This document shows positions 1 through 9,110 of a stretch of DNA of 64,000 bases, one piece after another. Within the stretch, counting starts at the first letter, position 1, and every line of letters starts with the position of its first letter. This DNA comes from Fen-1038 sp049578465. Lineage in GTDB: Bacteria > Chloroflexota > Anaerolineae > Anaerolineales > Villigracilaceae. The notes under the pieces were generated by a model that saw only the letters and a list, made by a program, of their open reading frames with translations, searched no databases and was not told the origin of the DNA. The DNA is taken from the NCBI GenBank assembly GCA_049578465.1, contig JBAUMB010000055.1, forward strand, positions 30,437 through 94,436, read 5' to 3'. The position numbers and the translations under genes are program-made.

Positions 1-2
1 AT

Positions 3-1430
3 TTGGAGAGTCTTCCCCCTTACACAGACGAATATGCTCATTTGATTGCCGCAAAAGCTATTGTGCTTGGTGCTCCTTTAAACGCCGTATATCAACGGAG
101 TTTGTATATGGTTACTTTGCCGGTCGCCTTTTTCTTTCGGGTCTTTGGCGTTGAATTATGGACCGCCCGCTTGACCGGCGTATTGTTTAACGTATTAGCT
201 ATTATCCCCTTGTATTTGATTACAAAAAAGATTAATCGGCAGGTGGCCATTTTATCCTGCATACTGTACGCAACGAGTCCTTGGATTATTGCTGTCTCTA
301 GAAATGTGAGGGAGTATGCATATTATCCCTTCTACTTTTACTGGATCATTTATGGCATGGTCTTATTTATCGAGCGGTTTCCAGATCACTTTGTTCTTGG
401 GAATTTTAAAAAAACGTTCGACCCTAAAACTGCTTTTCTTGGAATAGCTCTCGCTCTTCCCCCGATCTATAGCATTATTGTCGATCCCGATTCCACTTTC
501 AAAGTAATACTAATTGCCTATATCGTAGGGGGCCTGTTTTTGTTAGCGAAGTTTGATTTAAAAAGTAAAATCAATTTATGGTTCTTGGCTGTTTTAGGGA
601 TCGGACTTATTGTCGGCGGGGAAGTGTATCTAACGAGTCAGCAGGGCAGCGTTGCTCTTTATCCGGTTTTCAACAGCGATCCATTGCGTTTTTTTTTCTT
701 CAATCCTGAGCAACAATGGTATTTCAATAGGCTGACGATTATCCCTGCCCTTTTGTCTATCGGCGCAATCGTCATAAGTCTGCTTTCTTATCAGTCGAAC
801 TTCATCCCTTCGTTTCTGATTTCACTTTATTTTGCCGGTCTATCTTTCTTTGTCTTTTTTTTCCGGCGGACGATTCATCCTCGCTATATATTCAATCTGC
901 AATTTTGGTATATTCTCCCTATTGCTATCGGCTTATATTCCATATGGGCTTTGTTACAGGCAGTTCTACCCCGAATCGGCGTTATCAAATTGCTTGTCAC
1001 ATTCATCGCGGCGGTTTTATTTTTTAATGCCGTTCAGGTATTGCTGCCCACATTTTATAATCGATATGGTTATATGCCGATTACAGGAGAATATCATGAT
1101 GAAGTGAGACCGGTTTATTCGTTCATGCTCGACAAAGTTGAGAAAAGCGATGTATTGATTTCAACTATTTATGGTAGTTATGTGCGTTGGATCGGCATGC
1201 CAAAATTTGAGACGCTTTACTCCTATGAGCCCGAAAAATCTCAGAAATACGTTTATTCAATTATTAAACAAAATAAGACGGGTTGGATTGTCTTGGATAC
1301 TCGCCGGAGCTCGCCCGGAAGACCTTTGCCCCGCGAAACGATTTCTATAGAAGGTAAAGAGGTGGAGTATATTGGTGAATTTGCAGATCAATACCTTTGG
1401 ATGTGGAAAACGGAAAATACCTCCCCATGA
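3..1430 (+). CDS. GT-C/PMT-like membrane glycosyltransferase, 5' end cut off
   Basis: The frame is already open at the window edge, so the true start and first membrane helix are missing; the TTG at 3 is only the first possible codon. The visible part has about 475 residues: many hydrophobic helices, then a soluble tail of about 110 residues. Near the N-terminus is PPYTDEYAH, which resembles the acidic D-E motif in the first outer loop of ArnT/PMT-type (GT39/GT83) enzymes. Such enzymes transfer a sugar from a polyprenyl-phosphate donor on the outer membrane face. The next gene encodes a GT2 of the type that makes these donors. The acceptor is unknown. Confidence 0.75.
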   Translation: MESLPPYTDEYAHLIAAKAIVLGAPLNAVYQRSLYMVTLPVAFFFRVFGVELWTARLTGVLFNVLAIIPLYLITKKINRQVAILSCILYATSPWIIAVSRNVREYAYYPFYFYWIIYGMVLFIERFPDHFVLGNFKKTFDPKTAFLGIALALPPIYSIIVDPDSTFKVILIAYIVGGLFLLAKFDLKSKINLWFLAVLGIGLIVGGEVYLTSQQGSVALYPVFNSDPLRFFFFNPEQQWYFNRLTIIPALLSIGAIVISLLSYQSNFIPSFLISLYFAGLSFFVFFFRRTIHPRYIFNLQFWYILPIAIGLYSIWALLQAVLPRIGVIKLLVTFIAAVLFFNAVQVLLPTFYNRYGYMPITGEYHDEVRPVYSFMLDKVEKSDVLISTIYGSYVRWIGMPKFETLYSYEPEKSQKYVYSIIKQNKTGWIVLDTRRSSPGRPLPRETISIEGKEVEYIGEFADQYLWMWKTENTSP

Positions 1431-1505
1431 TGATATGATTGCTTAACTCTTGGCTCACTGATCGATAAATTGCAATCACAATTAACTAGCGAAAGAAATA
1501 TATAA

Positions 1506-2462
1506 ATGACCATCTCCCTAATTATTCCTGTTTATAACGAAGAAGAAAATCTATCCGTTCTCTTCGACGCGGTCATCAAGGCTATGACGCCGTTGAAAAA
1601 ACCGTGGGAGGTGATCTTTGTCAATGACGGGAGCACAGACGGAAGTCTCGAAGTGTTGAGGGAATTGGCTAAAAAAGATAAACACGTTCGTGTAATTGTT
1701 TTTCGTCGCAACTTTGGACAAACCGCGGCGATCTCAGCCGGTATTGATCATGCCAAAGGAGAAGCCATCGTTTTGCTGGATGCCGATCTCCAAAACGATC
1801 CCGCCGATATCCCAATGTTATTATCCAAACTCGAAGAGGGCTACGATGTAGTCAGCGGCTGGCGCAAGGATCGAAAAGACAATGCCATCACGCGCACTCT
1901 GCCTTCGATGATGGCGAACGGTTTGATCTCGTGGGTGACCGGCGTCCATCTGCATGATTATGGCTGTACGCTTAAAGCATATCGCCGCGAAGTATTGGAC
2001 GAATTTCGGTTGTATGGCGAGACCCATCGTTTCATCCCCGTCTTTGCTCATTCGGTGGGGGCACGCATCGTAGAACTACCAGTTCATCATCATCCGCGCC
2101 TTCATGGAAAAGCAAAATATGGTTTGGAGCGGACCATGAAGGTGGTGCTCGATCTGTTCACTGTTAAATTCCTGCTGAGCTATGGAAACAAACCGATCCG
2201 CTTGTTTGGCGGCACCGGAATGGTATTGATGTTTGCAAGTTTTGTGACCCTTATATATCTCTTTGTCCGTAAAATCATCGAAAGCACTTCCGTGACCGCC
2301 TCGCCACTTTTGCCGCTGGCCATCATGTTTTTGATCCTCGGGTTTCAATCCATTCTCATGGGATTGATCGCAGAACTTCTGGTGCGCACCTATCATGAGT
2401 CTCAGCGCAAACCCACTTACACGGTAAGAGAAATTATTGAAGGTAGAAAGGAACGCAAATGA
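1506..2462 (+). CDS. Polyprenyl-phosphate glycosyltransferase, GT2 (DPM1/ArnC-like)
   Basis: 318 residues. The N-terminal GT-A domain (about 1-230) has IIPVYNEEENL, the nucleotide-binding VNDGSTDGS and the metal-binding DAD of LLDADLQNDP. Two hydrophobic helices follow at about 235-260 and 272-300. This is the usual plan of ArnC/GtrB/DPM1-type enzymes, which put a sugar from a nucleotide donor onto undecaprenyl phosphate at the inner membrane face. The stop overlaps the next start (ATGA), so it is coupled to the flippase-like gene downstream. That pairing fits a make-then-flip route feeding GT-C enzymes. The sugar cannot be read from the sequence. Confidence 0.88.
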   Translation: MTISLIIPVYNEEENLSVLFDAVIKAMTPLKKPWEVIFVNDGSTDGSLEVLRELAKKDKHVRVIVFRRNFGQTAAISAGIDHAKGEAIVLLDADLQNDPADIPMLLSKLEEGYDVVSGWRKDRKDNAITRTLPSMMANGLISWVTGVHLHDYGCTLKAYRREVLDEFRLYGETHRFIPVFAHSVGARIVELPVHHHPRLHGKAKYGLERTMKVVLDLFTVKFLLSYGNKPIRLFGGTGMVLMFASFVTLIYLFVRKIIESTSVTASPLLPLAIMFLILGFQSILMGLIAELLVRTYHESQRKPTYTVREIIEGRKERK

Positions 2463-3382
2463 CAGATTGGCTTTCAGACAATCGCCGCTTCCTTCTTCGG
2501 TTTGTGGGAACCTTGCTCGCCATCGGCTTGATCGTTTTCCTCTTTCGAGGTCAGGGCTGGGACGAGATCGTCACGGCGTTTAAACAAATTTCGTTTTCGC
2601 AAATTCTGCTTGCGTTCGTGTTGATTCTGCTTTCACGCTTTTGTGTCGTCCTGCGCTGGTACATTTTGCTGCGTGCCGGAAATGTCAAGATTTCCTTTTC
2701 CGATGCGCTCGCGCTGACCTTTACAGGCTTGTTCTCTTCAAACTTTTTGCCAACGACGATTGGCGGCGACGTGGTTCGATTGGCTGGTGCGATGCAGATG
2801 GGATACGACCGTGCTGTCAGCCTCGCTTCCTTGGTCGCGGACCGATTGATTGGTGCCCTTGCAATGATCTTCACCGTACCTTTTGGCTTGATCCCGGCAT
2901 GGCATATCCTGGCGTCAGCGTCTTCCGCATCAGCGATGGCTGTACCAGCTATCTTTCAAAAGACATGGGATTTCATCAAACGGACCTTGCAGACGTTTTC
3001 GATTTGGTTTAAGAATCCGCTGGCTTTATTCGCGGCGCTCGCTTGCACGTGGGGACATGTGCTCTGCACCTGCCTGGCTCTTGCTGTTTTGATTTCTGCG
3101 CTAGGCGAACACATGTCTTTTTGGCTCATCGTCGGCTTATGGAGCATCTCTTATTTTGTTACGCTCATTCCGATTTCCATCAATGGATATGGCGTGCAGG
3201 AACTCTCATTAACCTTTTTGTTTTCCAGGGTAGGCGGAATTAGCCCAGCCGCGGGTCTGACATTGGCTGTTATGATCCGTGTTTTCTACATGGTAGCCAG
3301 TTTGCCGGGAGCAGTGTATCTGCCTGCCATTCTGTCTGCCATGGATCTTGATCGCGAACCCGAATCTAAAAACGAATTATGA
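2459..3382 (+). CDS. UPF0104 / lysylphosphatidylglycerol-synthase TM-domain protein (flippase-like)
   Basis: 307 residues and mostly hydrophobic, with about eight predicted helices. The pattern (FSDALALTFTGLFSSNFLPTTIGGD near residue 85, SINGYGVQE near 240) is that of the UPF0104/AglD-like family, related to the membrane half of MprF. Members often sit next to polyprenyl-phosphate glycosyltransferases and are suspected of moving lipid-linked sugars across the membrane, though this is unproven for most. It overlaps its neighbours by 4 bases on each side. A distant paralogue lies at 12823-13869. Confidence 0.82.
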   Translation: MTDWLSDNRRFLLRFVGTLLAIGLIVFLFRGQGWDEIVTAFKQISFSQILLAFVLILLSRFCVVLRWYILLRAGNVKISFSDALALTFTGLFSSNFLPTTIGGDVVRLAGAMQMGYDRAVSLASLVADRLIGALAMIFTVPFGLIPAWHILASASSASAMAVPAIFQKTWDFIKRTLQTFSIWFKNPLALFAALACTWGHVLCTCLALAVLISALGEHMSFWLIVGLWSISYFVTLIPISINGYGVQELSLTFLFSRVGGISPAAGLTLAVMIRVFYMVASLPGAVYLPAILSAMDLDREPESKNEL

Positions 3383-5346
3383 AACCGATCTCATCGAAGA
3401 CATTTTGGCAGACCTATCTTGGCTTCGGATTTTTTATCGGCCTCTTTGCGCTGTATCAGACTTTCACTCATGTTGCTACAATGGATGTGTCCATCTGGCA
3501 TTCCAAATGGACGATTTTGCTTCTTGGATTCATCGTCACAATTGTTGGAAGCGCATTATTAAATTATGGTTTGCAAGCCGGTAGAGCAGAGAAATTCTTT
3601 GAGCGGCTTGAAAATATAAAGCTGAATAGTGCGTGGCGCTGGCTAATATTCCTTCCCTTAATTGCGGTTGCTTTCGTGCCTCCTTTTGTTAAGCTATTTA
3701 TTTTCGGCAAAACTCTGCCTGAGTTTTTTCCATTGCTGTGGGTTTTCTGGTGGATATGTTTGTTGCAAATGGCTTCATGGAAACTGGCAACAAGGAATTC
3801 GTGGGCGGCGTCTTTTGCATCGGTTGTTTTGATTCAAGTTGTTGCCTATCAAGTTTATGCAAATCTACAGGTTATCACCACGGATCCGTTTTCCATTGAT
3901 TATTCCGAGACCAGCCGCTTTTATTATGGTTCCTTGTGGTTAAGTCAATCTCTCTATGGAATGAAAGCGCCGCTTTCTCCGTGGCACGCCACGCGATATA
4001 TTCTGATGGCGATTCCGTTTTTGATTCGCGGACTTCCGCTCTGGGCGCATCGACTCTGGCAAGCGCTTTTTTTATGGATAGGAATCACCAGCCTTTCATC
4101 ATGGCTTCTTGTGCGTCGTTTGCATCTCGGTAATAAAGCATTGGCATGGTTAGTTGCATGTTGGAGCTTTGTCTATCTTTTGCAAGGTCCCGTTTATTAT
4201 TATTTGCAAGTTTGTGTCATCATTATCCTGTGGGGCGTAGAAATAAAACATCCTTGGCGATCATTGATCGCGGTGTTGGTCGCCTCGTTTTGGGCCGGGA
4301 TGAGCGGCGTGAATTGGTATCCGGTTCCGGCGGCGTTGGCTGCGGCTTTAGTTCTGCTTGAACAACCGGTTTCTGAATCAAAAAATATTTGGCAATATTT
4401 GGTCAAGCCGTTGATGTGGGGCGTGCTCGGATTGGGCATCGCATTTGCGGGTCAGGCGTTTTATATTTTTATATCCGGTTATAAAGACCTCAGCCTATTT
4501 CATTCCAGTTTGACTTCGGCGCTGTTGTGGAATCGATTGCTTCCGAGCCCGGCGTTTCCGCTCGGAATTTTGCCGGGGATCATTTTGATTTCGCTTCCAT
4601 TGTGGCTCGGACTTTGGTTTGCTCTGCGCGGCCGACTTAATCGTTTGCATCCGATTCGCATGATCAGCTTGGGTTTGATATTGTTGGTTTTGTTCCTCGG
4701 ATGTTTGGCGGTCAGCGTCAAGATCGGCGGCGGCGCGGACTTGCATGATATGGATTCGTACGAAGTTCTTTTGCAAATCATCGCAGTTTATTTTTGTGCG
4801 AATCAAGTCCGTCCCGAATCTGGGAATGCGGAATGGGGAATAATACCTTGGCCGGTTCTTGTTCTCGTGATCATCATTCCGTTTGTTTTTCCGCTCGACT
4901 ATGTTGGCAACTGGGTCAAGTATAACAACCGTCGAGCGCAAGCCGATATCAAGACTTTGCAAGCCGCTGTCGCCCCAGCCGCGGCGCATGGAGGCGAAGT
5001 TCTTTTTATTTCGGAACGCCAATTGATCACGTTCGATTACATTCAAGGTGTGCCGCTTGTGCCGGATGATGAAATCGTGGAGTTGATGGAAATTGCGATG
5101 TCGAATAATCAGCCTGCACTTTCACAATTTTATTCCGATCTTCGTCAACATCGTTTTGCATTGATCGTTTCCCGCAAGTTGAACACCAGCATCAAAACCG
5201 GCGAGGCGTTTTCCGAGGAGAACAATGCCTGGAGCCAAGACATCGCGGCTCCCATCCTGTGCGAATATCAACCGGTTCTAAGTTTGCAAAGCAATAACCT
5301 TCAGGTTTATGCTCCCAAGACCACTGGGACAGAATCTTGTCCATAA
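3379..5346 (+). CDS. Large polytopic membrane protein, candidate GT-C enzyme (pair A, copy 1)
   Basis: 655 residues with many membrane helices and a soluble C-terminal tail of about 130 residues. I do not recognise a named family. It is clearly homologous to the protein at 13924-16278: both share a KIGGG-DLH motif, an outer-loop acidic motif (DYSETSRFYYGSLW here) and a C-terminal LCxYQP plus a final cysteine near the end. The acidic motif in an early outer loop and the multi-helix plan suggest a GT-C glycosyltransferase using a polyprenyl-linked sugar. It is coupled (ATGA) to the flippase-like gene. Function is inferred, not shown. Confidence 0.7.
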   Translation: MKPISSKTFWQTYLGFGFFIGLFALYQTFTHVATMDVSIWHSKWTILLLGFIVTIVGSALLNYGLQAGRAEKFFERLENIKLNSAWRWLIFLPLIAVAFVPPFVKLFIFGKTLPEFFPLLWVFWWICLLQMASWKLATRNSWAASFASVVLIQVVAYQVYANLQVITTDPFSIDYSETSRFYYGSLWLSQSLYGMKAPLSPWHATRYILMAIPFLIRGLPLWAHRLWQALFLWIGITSLSSWLLVRRLHLGNKALAWLVACWSFVYLLQGPVYYYLQVCVIIILWGVEIKHPWRSLIAVLVASFWAGMSGVNWYPVPAALAAALVLLEQPVSESKNIWQYLVKPLMWGVLGLGIAFAGQAFYIFISGYKDLSLFHSSLTSALLWNRLLPSPAFPLGILPGIILISLPLWLGLWFALRGRLNRLHPIRMISLGLILLVLFLGCLAVSVKIGGGADLHDMDSYEVLLQIIAVYFCANQVRPESGNAEWGIIPWPVLVLVIIIPFVFPLDYVGNWVKYNNRRAQADIKTLQAAVAPAAAHGGEVLFISERQLITFDYIQGVPLVPDDEIVELMEIAMSNNQPALSQFYSDLRQHRFALIVSRKLNTSIKTGEAFSEENNAWSQDIAAPILCEYQPVLSLQSNNLQVYAPKTTGTESCP

Positions 5347-5366
5347 TATTACTCTAGAGGCCCATA

Positions 5367-6074
5367 GTGAAACGTTCTGGTGAATATGCCGATCGCGGAG
5401 ATTATCATGTCCATCTGAGAAAAGACTGGCCGTATTTGCCGGTCTATCTTGAGAAGATGAGACTCGCGCATAAATTTTTGGATGAATGCGGCAAGCGCGC
5501 GTCCATCTATGATATGGGTTGCGGCGAGGGCGTGCTGGTCAATGAATACCGCGAAAGGGGTTATCAGGTCACCGGCATGGATTTGAATTATTCATCCCAA
5601 TACATTGTTCAGAGAAGTTTTCTCGAAACGGGTTTAGCCGACGAATCGGTTGATGTGCTGATGTGCCTCGATGTGCTGGAACACCTTCCGTATTGGGATC
5701 AGGAACGCGCGGTCACTGAATTCGCGCGGATTTTAAAGCCGGGCGCCAAAGCGCTGATCACGGTTCCGAATCTGGCGCATCTCGCCTCACGCATCTCTTT
5801 CTTCTTTTCCGGCAAGCTGGTGCGCACCTCTAGCATTGACCGCCATCCCGGCGACCGTCCCATCATCGAGTATGTGAAGATGTTCGAAAAGCATTTCCAC
5901 ATTCGTTGGCGCAAAGGAATCTTTCCAACTTTTCCGATGCTTTCGGTGCTGACCGTGATCATGCCGTCTAATGTCATCGGCTTGCACAGACTCTACAATC
6001 GTTTGATCGCTTATCCCAATTGGTGTTTCCTCAACGCGTTCTTGTTGGAAAAACCTGAAGAGCCTCATTCTTAA
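5367..6074 (+). CDS. Class I SAM-dependent methyltransferase
   Basis: 235 residues, beginning at a GTG (5367) behind a GAGG-like site at 5357. Motif I is YDMGCGEGVL (about residues 48-57), followed by an acidic residue in GMDLNYSS and a post-motif MCLDVLEHL. This is the Methyltransf_11/23 type common in glycan loci, where it methylates a sugar hydroxyl, a carboxylate or a chain end. It lies 20 bases after the GT-C-like gene and just ahead of a GT4, so it probably acts on the same glycan. The substrate is not determinable here. Confidence 0.83.
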   Translation: MKRSGEYADRGDYHVHLRKDWPYLPVYLEKMRLAHKFLDECGKRASIYDMGCGEGVLVNEYRERGYQVTGMDLNYSSQYIVQRSFLETGLADESVDVLMCLDVLEHLPYWDQERAVTEFARILKPGAKALITVPNLAHLASRISFFFSGKLVRTSSIDRHPGDRPIIEYVKMFEKHFHIRWRKGIFPTFPMLSVLTVIMPSNVIGLHRLYNRLIAYPNWCFLNAFLLEKPEEPHS

Positions 6075-6078
6075 TCCG

Positions 6079-7209
6079 ATGAAAATCCTGTTGATCAATA
6101 GCGAATATCCTCCAATCGGCGGCGGCGCGGGCAATGCCAGCTCAAATATTGCGCGGGTGCTTGCTCAACGAGGTCATAATGTTTTGGTTCTGACTTCACG
6201 TTGGAATGATTTGCCTTTTGAAGAGACGCGCGCTGGAGTAAAAATTATTCGTTTGTCCACACTGCGCCGCAAGATGGATCGCTCCAACGCGCTCGAACAA
6301 ATTTCATTTATCTTCGGCGCTTCTTTCCGGACCTTTGGCTTGGTCCGTCAATTCAAGCCGGATGTTACTTTGGCTTTTTTCGGCTTGCCTTCAGGCGCAG
6401 TCGGTTTGCTTTTGAAGTGGCTTTATCGGATCCCCTATGTTATTTCTTTGCGCGGCGGAGATGTGCCCGGCTTTCGTCCTTATGATTTTCGCATTTACCA
6501 TAAATTGTCCGCGCCGTTTTTACATCTAATTTGGAAAAACGCCTTTTCGATTATTGCCAATAGTCAGGGCTTACGGGACCTTGCACTGGCTTTTGATGCG
6601 CGTTATGAGATTTCGGTTATTCCCAACGGCGTGGATGTGAATCAATTTGAAATATCCCGCCGCGATTGGTCATCGCCGCGTATCCTATCCGTTGGACGCG
6701 TGGTCTATCAAAAAGGATTTGATCTCGCAATGCGTGCCTTGTCCCGGTTGAAAGATTCAGAATGGACATGGACGATTGCCGGTGATGGCCCGCAAACCGA
6801 AACGTTAAAGGCAATGTCGGAAGAGTATGGTATAAACGAACGCATCCGCTTTATGGGTTGGCTTTCAACAGAACAACTCAAGGAGCAGTATGCCGCGGCG
6901 ACGCTGTTTTTATTTCCATCAAGAGATGAGGGCATGCCGAATGCAATCTTGGAAGCGATGGCAAGCGGATTGCCGGTTGTCGCAACGAAAATCGCAGGCA
7001 ATGAAGAATTGGTCCTGGATGGCGAAACGGGAAAACTTGTCCCGACGGAGGATGTGGAGTCGCTTCGAGAATCGCTGGGACCATTCCTGGGCGATGCGAA
7101 GATGCGGGAACAAATGGGGAATGCCGCGCATCAAAGAGTCGAATCGTCATTTAGTTGGAATCGAGTTACGGAACATTATGAGTTAATCTTAGAAAAGGCG
7201 GTGAAATAA
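6079..7209 (+). CDS. GT4-family glycosyltransferase
   Basis: 376 residues with a GT-B plan. The N-terminal glycine-rich loop is in MKILLINSEYPPIGGGAGN. The C-terminal Rossmann half starts near RILSVGRVVYQKG and carries the donor-binding E-x7-E signature in DEGMPNAILEAMASG. Such retaining enzymes add hexoses or other sugars from nucleotide donors to a growing chain in the cytoplasm. Its stop overlaps the start of the amidotransferase gene by one base (TAATG). Confidence 0.88.
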   Translation: MKILLINSEYPPIGGGAGNASSNIARVLAQRGHNVLVLTSRWNDLPFEETRAGVKIIRLSTLRRKMDRSNALEQISFIFGASFRTFGLVRQFKPDVTLAFFGLPSGAVGLLLKWLYRIPYVISLRGGDVPGFRPYDFRIYHKLSAPFLHLIWKNAFSIIANSQGLRDLALAFDARYEISVIPNGVDVNQFEISRRDWSSPRILSVGRVVYQKGFDLAMRALSRLKDSEWTWTIAGDGPQTETLKAMSEEYGINERIRFMGWLSTEQLKEQYAAATLFLFPSRDEGMPNAILEAMASGLPVVATKIAGNEELVLDGETGKLVPTEDVESLRESLGPFLGDAKMREQMGNAAHQRVESSFSWNRVTEHYELILEKAVK

Positions 7210-9095
7210 TGTGCGGTATTTGCGGATTATCTTATTCAAACAATCGCCTGGGTGATCGTGAAGTTTTAGAAAAAATGAATGCGGCGATTCGTCATCGCGG
7301 ACCCGATAGCGATGGTTTTTATGTGGCGCAGGGCGTTGGGCTTGCGGTGCGGCGGCTTGCCATTATCGATGTGAAGGGCGGCGACCAGCCGATCGCAAAC
7401 GAAGATGGATCGATCCAGATCGTCTTTAATGGCGAATGTTATAACTATCCTGAGATGCGTGTGGAACTCGAACGCCGCGGCCATCGTTTTTCGACAAAGA
7501 CGGATACGGAATGTATTGTCCATTTTTATGAAGATGAGGGCGATGATTGTGTAAAACGCTTGCGTGGCATGTTTGCCTTTGCATTATGGGACATGCGTAA
7601 ACGCCGTTTATTGATCGCACGCGACCGCCTTGGCAAGAAACCCATCTATTACACGATTCAAAATGGCGAGTTATATTTTTGCGCCGAGTTGAACGGCCTG
7701 CTCAAGGCCTTGCCGCATCGTCCCGAAATTGATCTTGAAGCAATTGATTTATATTTGAGCTTACAATATGTTCCCGAACCGCGCACGGTTTATCAGGATA
7801 TTTATAAACTCCCAGCCGCGCATACGTTGGTTTGGGAAAATGGACAGGCGAAGCTTAATCGTTATTGGGATTATTCGTATCAACCCAAATGGACCGGTAA
7901 CGAAAACGATCTCGCAGAGGAATTGCGCCTCCGTTTGCGCGAGGCGGTCAAAATGCGCCTCATCAGCGAAGTGCCGCTCGGCGCGCATTTGAGCGGCGGA
8001 CTCGATTCGAGCATCGTCGTGGCGCTCATGGCGGAGTTGAGCGACGCGCCGGTCAAAACATTCTCAGTCGGTTTTCAGGAAGAAGAATTTTCCGAACTGT
8101 CTTATGCGCGTGCGGTCGCGCAAAAATATTCCACTGACCATCACGAATTCACGTTGACCTATGGCGATATTCCTGCAACGTTGGAAAAGATCATCTGTCA
8201 TTTCGGCGAACCATTTGCAGATGCTTCGGCAATTCCGCTTTATCATCTTTCACTGCTGACGCGTCAATATGTGACGGTCGCATTGAACGGCGATGGCGGC
8301 GATGAGGATTTCGCGGGGTATCAGCGCTACTGGCTTGATCCATTTGCCAACAAGTATTTGCAGGCGCCTCCATTCTTGACGCGAAATTTAGTTCCGTCCA
8401 TCGCGCATCATCTCCCCGATCATTCCACACGACCGACCGGTCAAAGCTTCGTCAACGGATTGAAACGTCTCGAACAACTTCCGCGCGTGGATCGCCGTGC
8501 CAGCATTTTGCGTTGGGGTTCGTACTTCGCTCCGTGGCAGAGACAACAGCTTTGGAAGGAAGAGCATTGGAAAAATTTCCGCGCCGATAACGCCGAATCT
8601 TTATTGGCCGAATCTTTTGATAAAGCTGACGGTTCTTTCCTCGACCGGACGCTTTATACCGATTTGCATAATTATTTGCCCGGTGATTTGTTGGTCAAAG
8701 CGGATCGCATGACGATGGCTGCGTCGCTCGAAGGGCGTTCGCCGTTTCTCGATCAAGAAATCGTGGAGTGGTCCGCGCGTTTGCCGGATTCGCTCAAAGT
8801 TCGCGGCCGAAGCGGAAAATATTTATTGAAGAAAGCTTTCGCGAATGATTTGCCGGAGAACGTTCGGTCGCACGGCAAACAGGGATTCGGGATCCCGTTG
8901 GCGGCTTGGTTCCGCGGTCCGCTTGCGGATTGGTCGCGCGAATTATTGCTCGGTGTTGAAAGCCCTTTGAGCGGTTTATTCAATCAACCTGCGTTACAGA
9001 ATCTCATTAATGAGCATACACAAGCCCGCGCCGATCATGGCAAACGTCTTTATGCGCTTAGCATGCTGGCGTTGTGGATGAACAATATCAATTAA
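7209..9095 (+). CDS. asnB: Asparagine synthase (glutamine-hydrolysing)-type amidotransferase
   Basis: 628 residues, the normal AsnB length. Met1 is followed by the nucleophile Cys2 of the class II glutaminase domain (about 2-190; RHRGPDSDGF and NGECYNYPE match that family). The synthetase domain has the ATP PP-loop SGGLDSS at residues 262-268 and GDGGDEDFAGY further on. The family moves ammonia from glutamine to an ATP-activated carboxylate. Inside polysaccharide loci, homologues are often thought to amidate uronic or nonulosonic acids rather than make asparagine. That role is inference; a true asparagine synthetase cannot be excluded. Confidence 0.9.
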   Translation: MCGICGLSYSNNRLGDREVLEKMNAAIRHRGPDSDGFYVAQGVGLAVRRLAIIDVKGGDQPIANEDGSIQIVFNGECYNYPEMRVELERRGHRFSTKTDTECIVHFYEDEGDDCVKRLRGMFAFALWDMRKRRLLIARDRLGKKPIYYTIQNGELYFCAELNGLLKALPHRPEIDLEAIDLYLSLQYVPEPRTVYQDIYKLPAAHTLVWENGQAKLNRYWDYSYQPKWTGNENDLAEELRLRLREAVKMRLISEVPLGAHLSGGLDSSIVVALMAELSDAPVKTFSVGFQEEEFSELSYARAVAQKYSTDHHEFTLTYGDIPATLEKIICHFGEPFADASAIPLYHLSLLTRQYVTVALNGDGGDEDFAGYQRYWLDPFANKYLQAPPFLTRNLVPSIAHHLPDHSTRPTGQSFVNGLKRLEQLPRVDRRASILRWGSYFAPWQRQQLWKEEHWKNFRADNAESLLAESFDKADGSFLDRTLYTDLHNYLPGDLLVKADRMTMAASLEGRSPFLDQEIVEWSARLPDSLKVRGRSGKYLLKKAFANDLPENVRSHGKQGFGIPLAAWFRGPLADWSRELLLGVESPLSGLFNQPALQNLINEHTQARADHGKRLYALSMLALWMNNIN

Positions 9096-9110
9096 ATAGA
9101 TCACACTTGG

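Noticed and set aside
1431..1505. Promoter in the gap before the first GT2 gene
   Set aside because: AT-rich stretches are present, but no -35/-10 pair with acceptable spacing could be defended.
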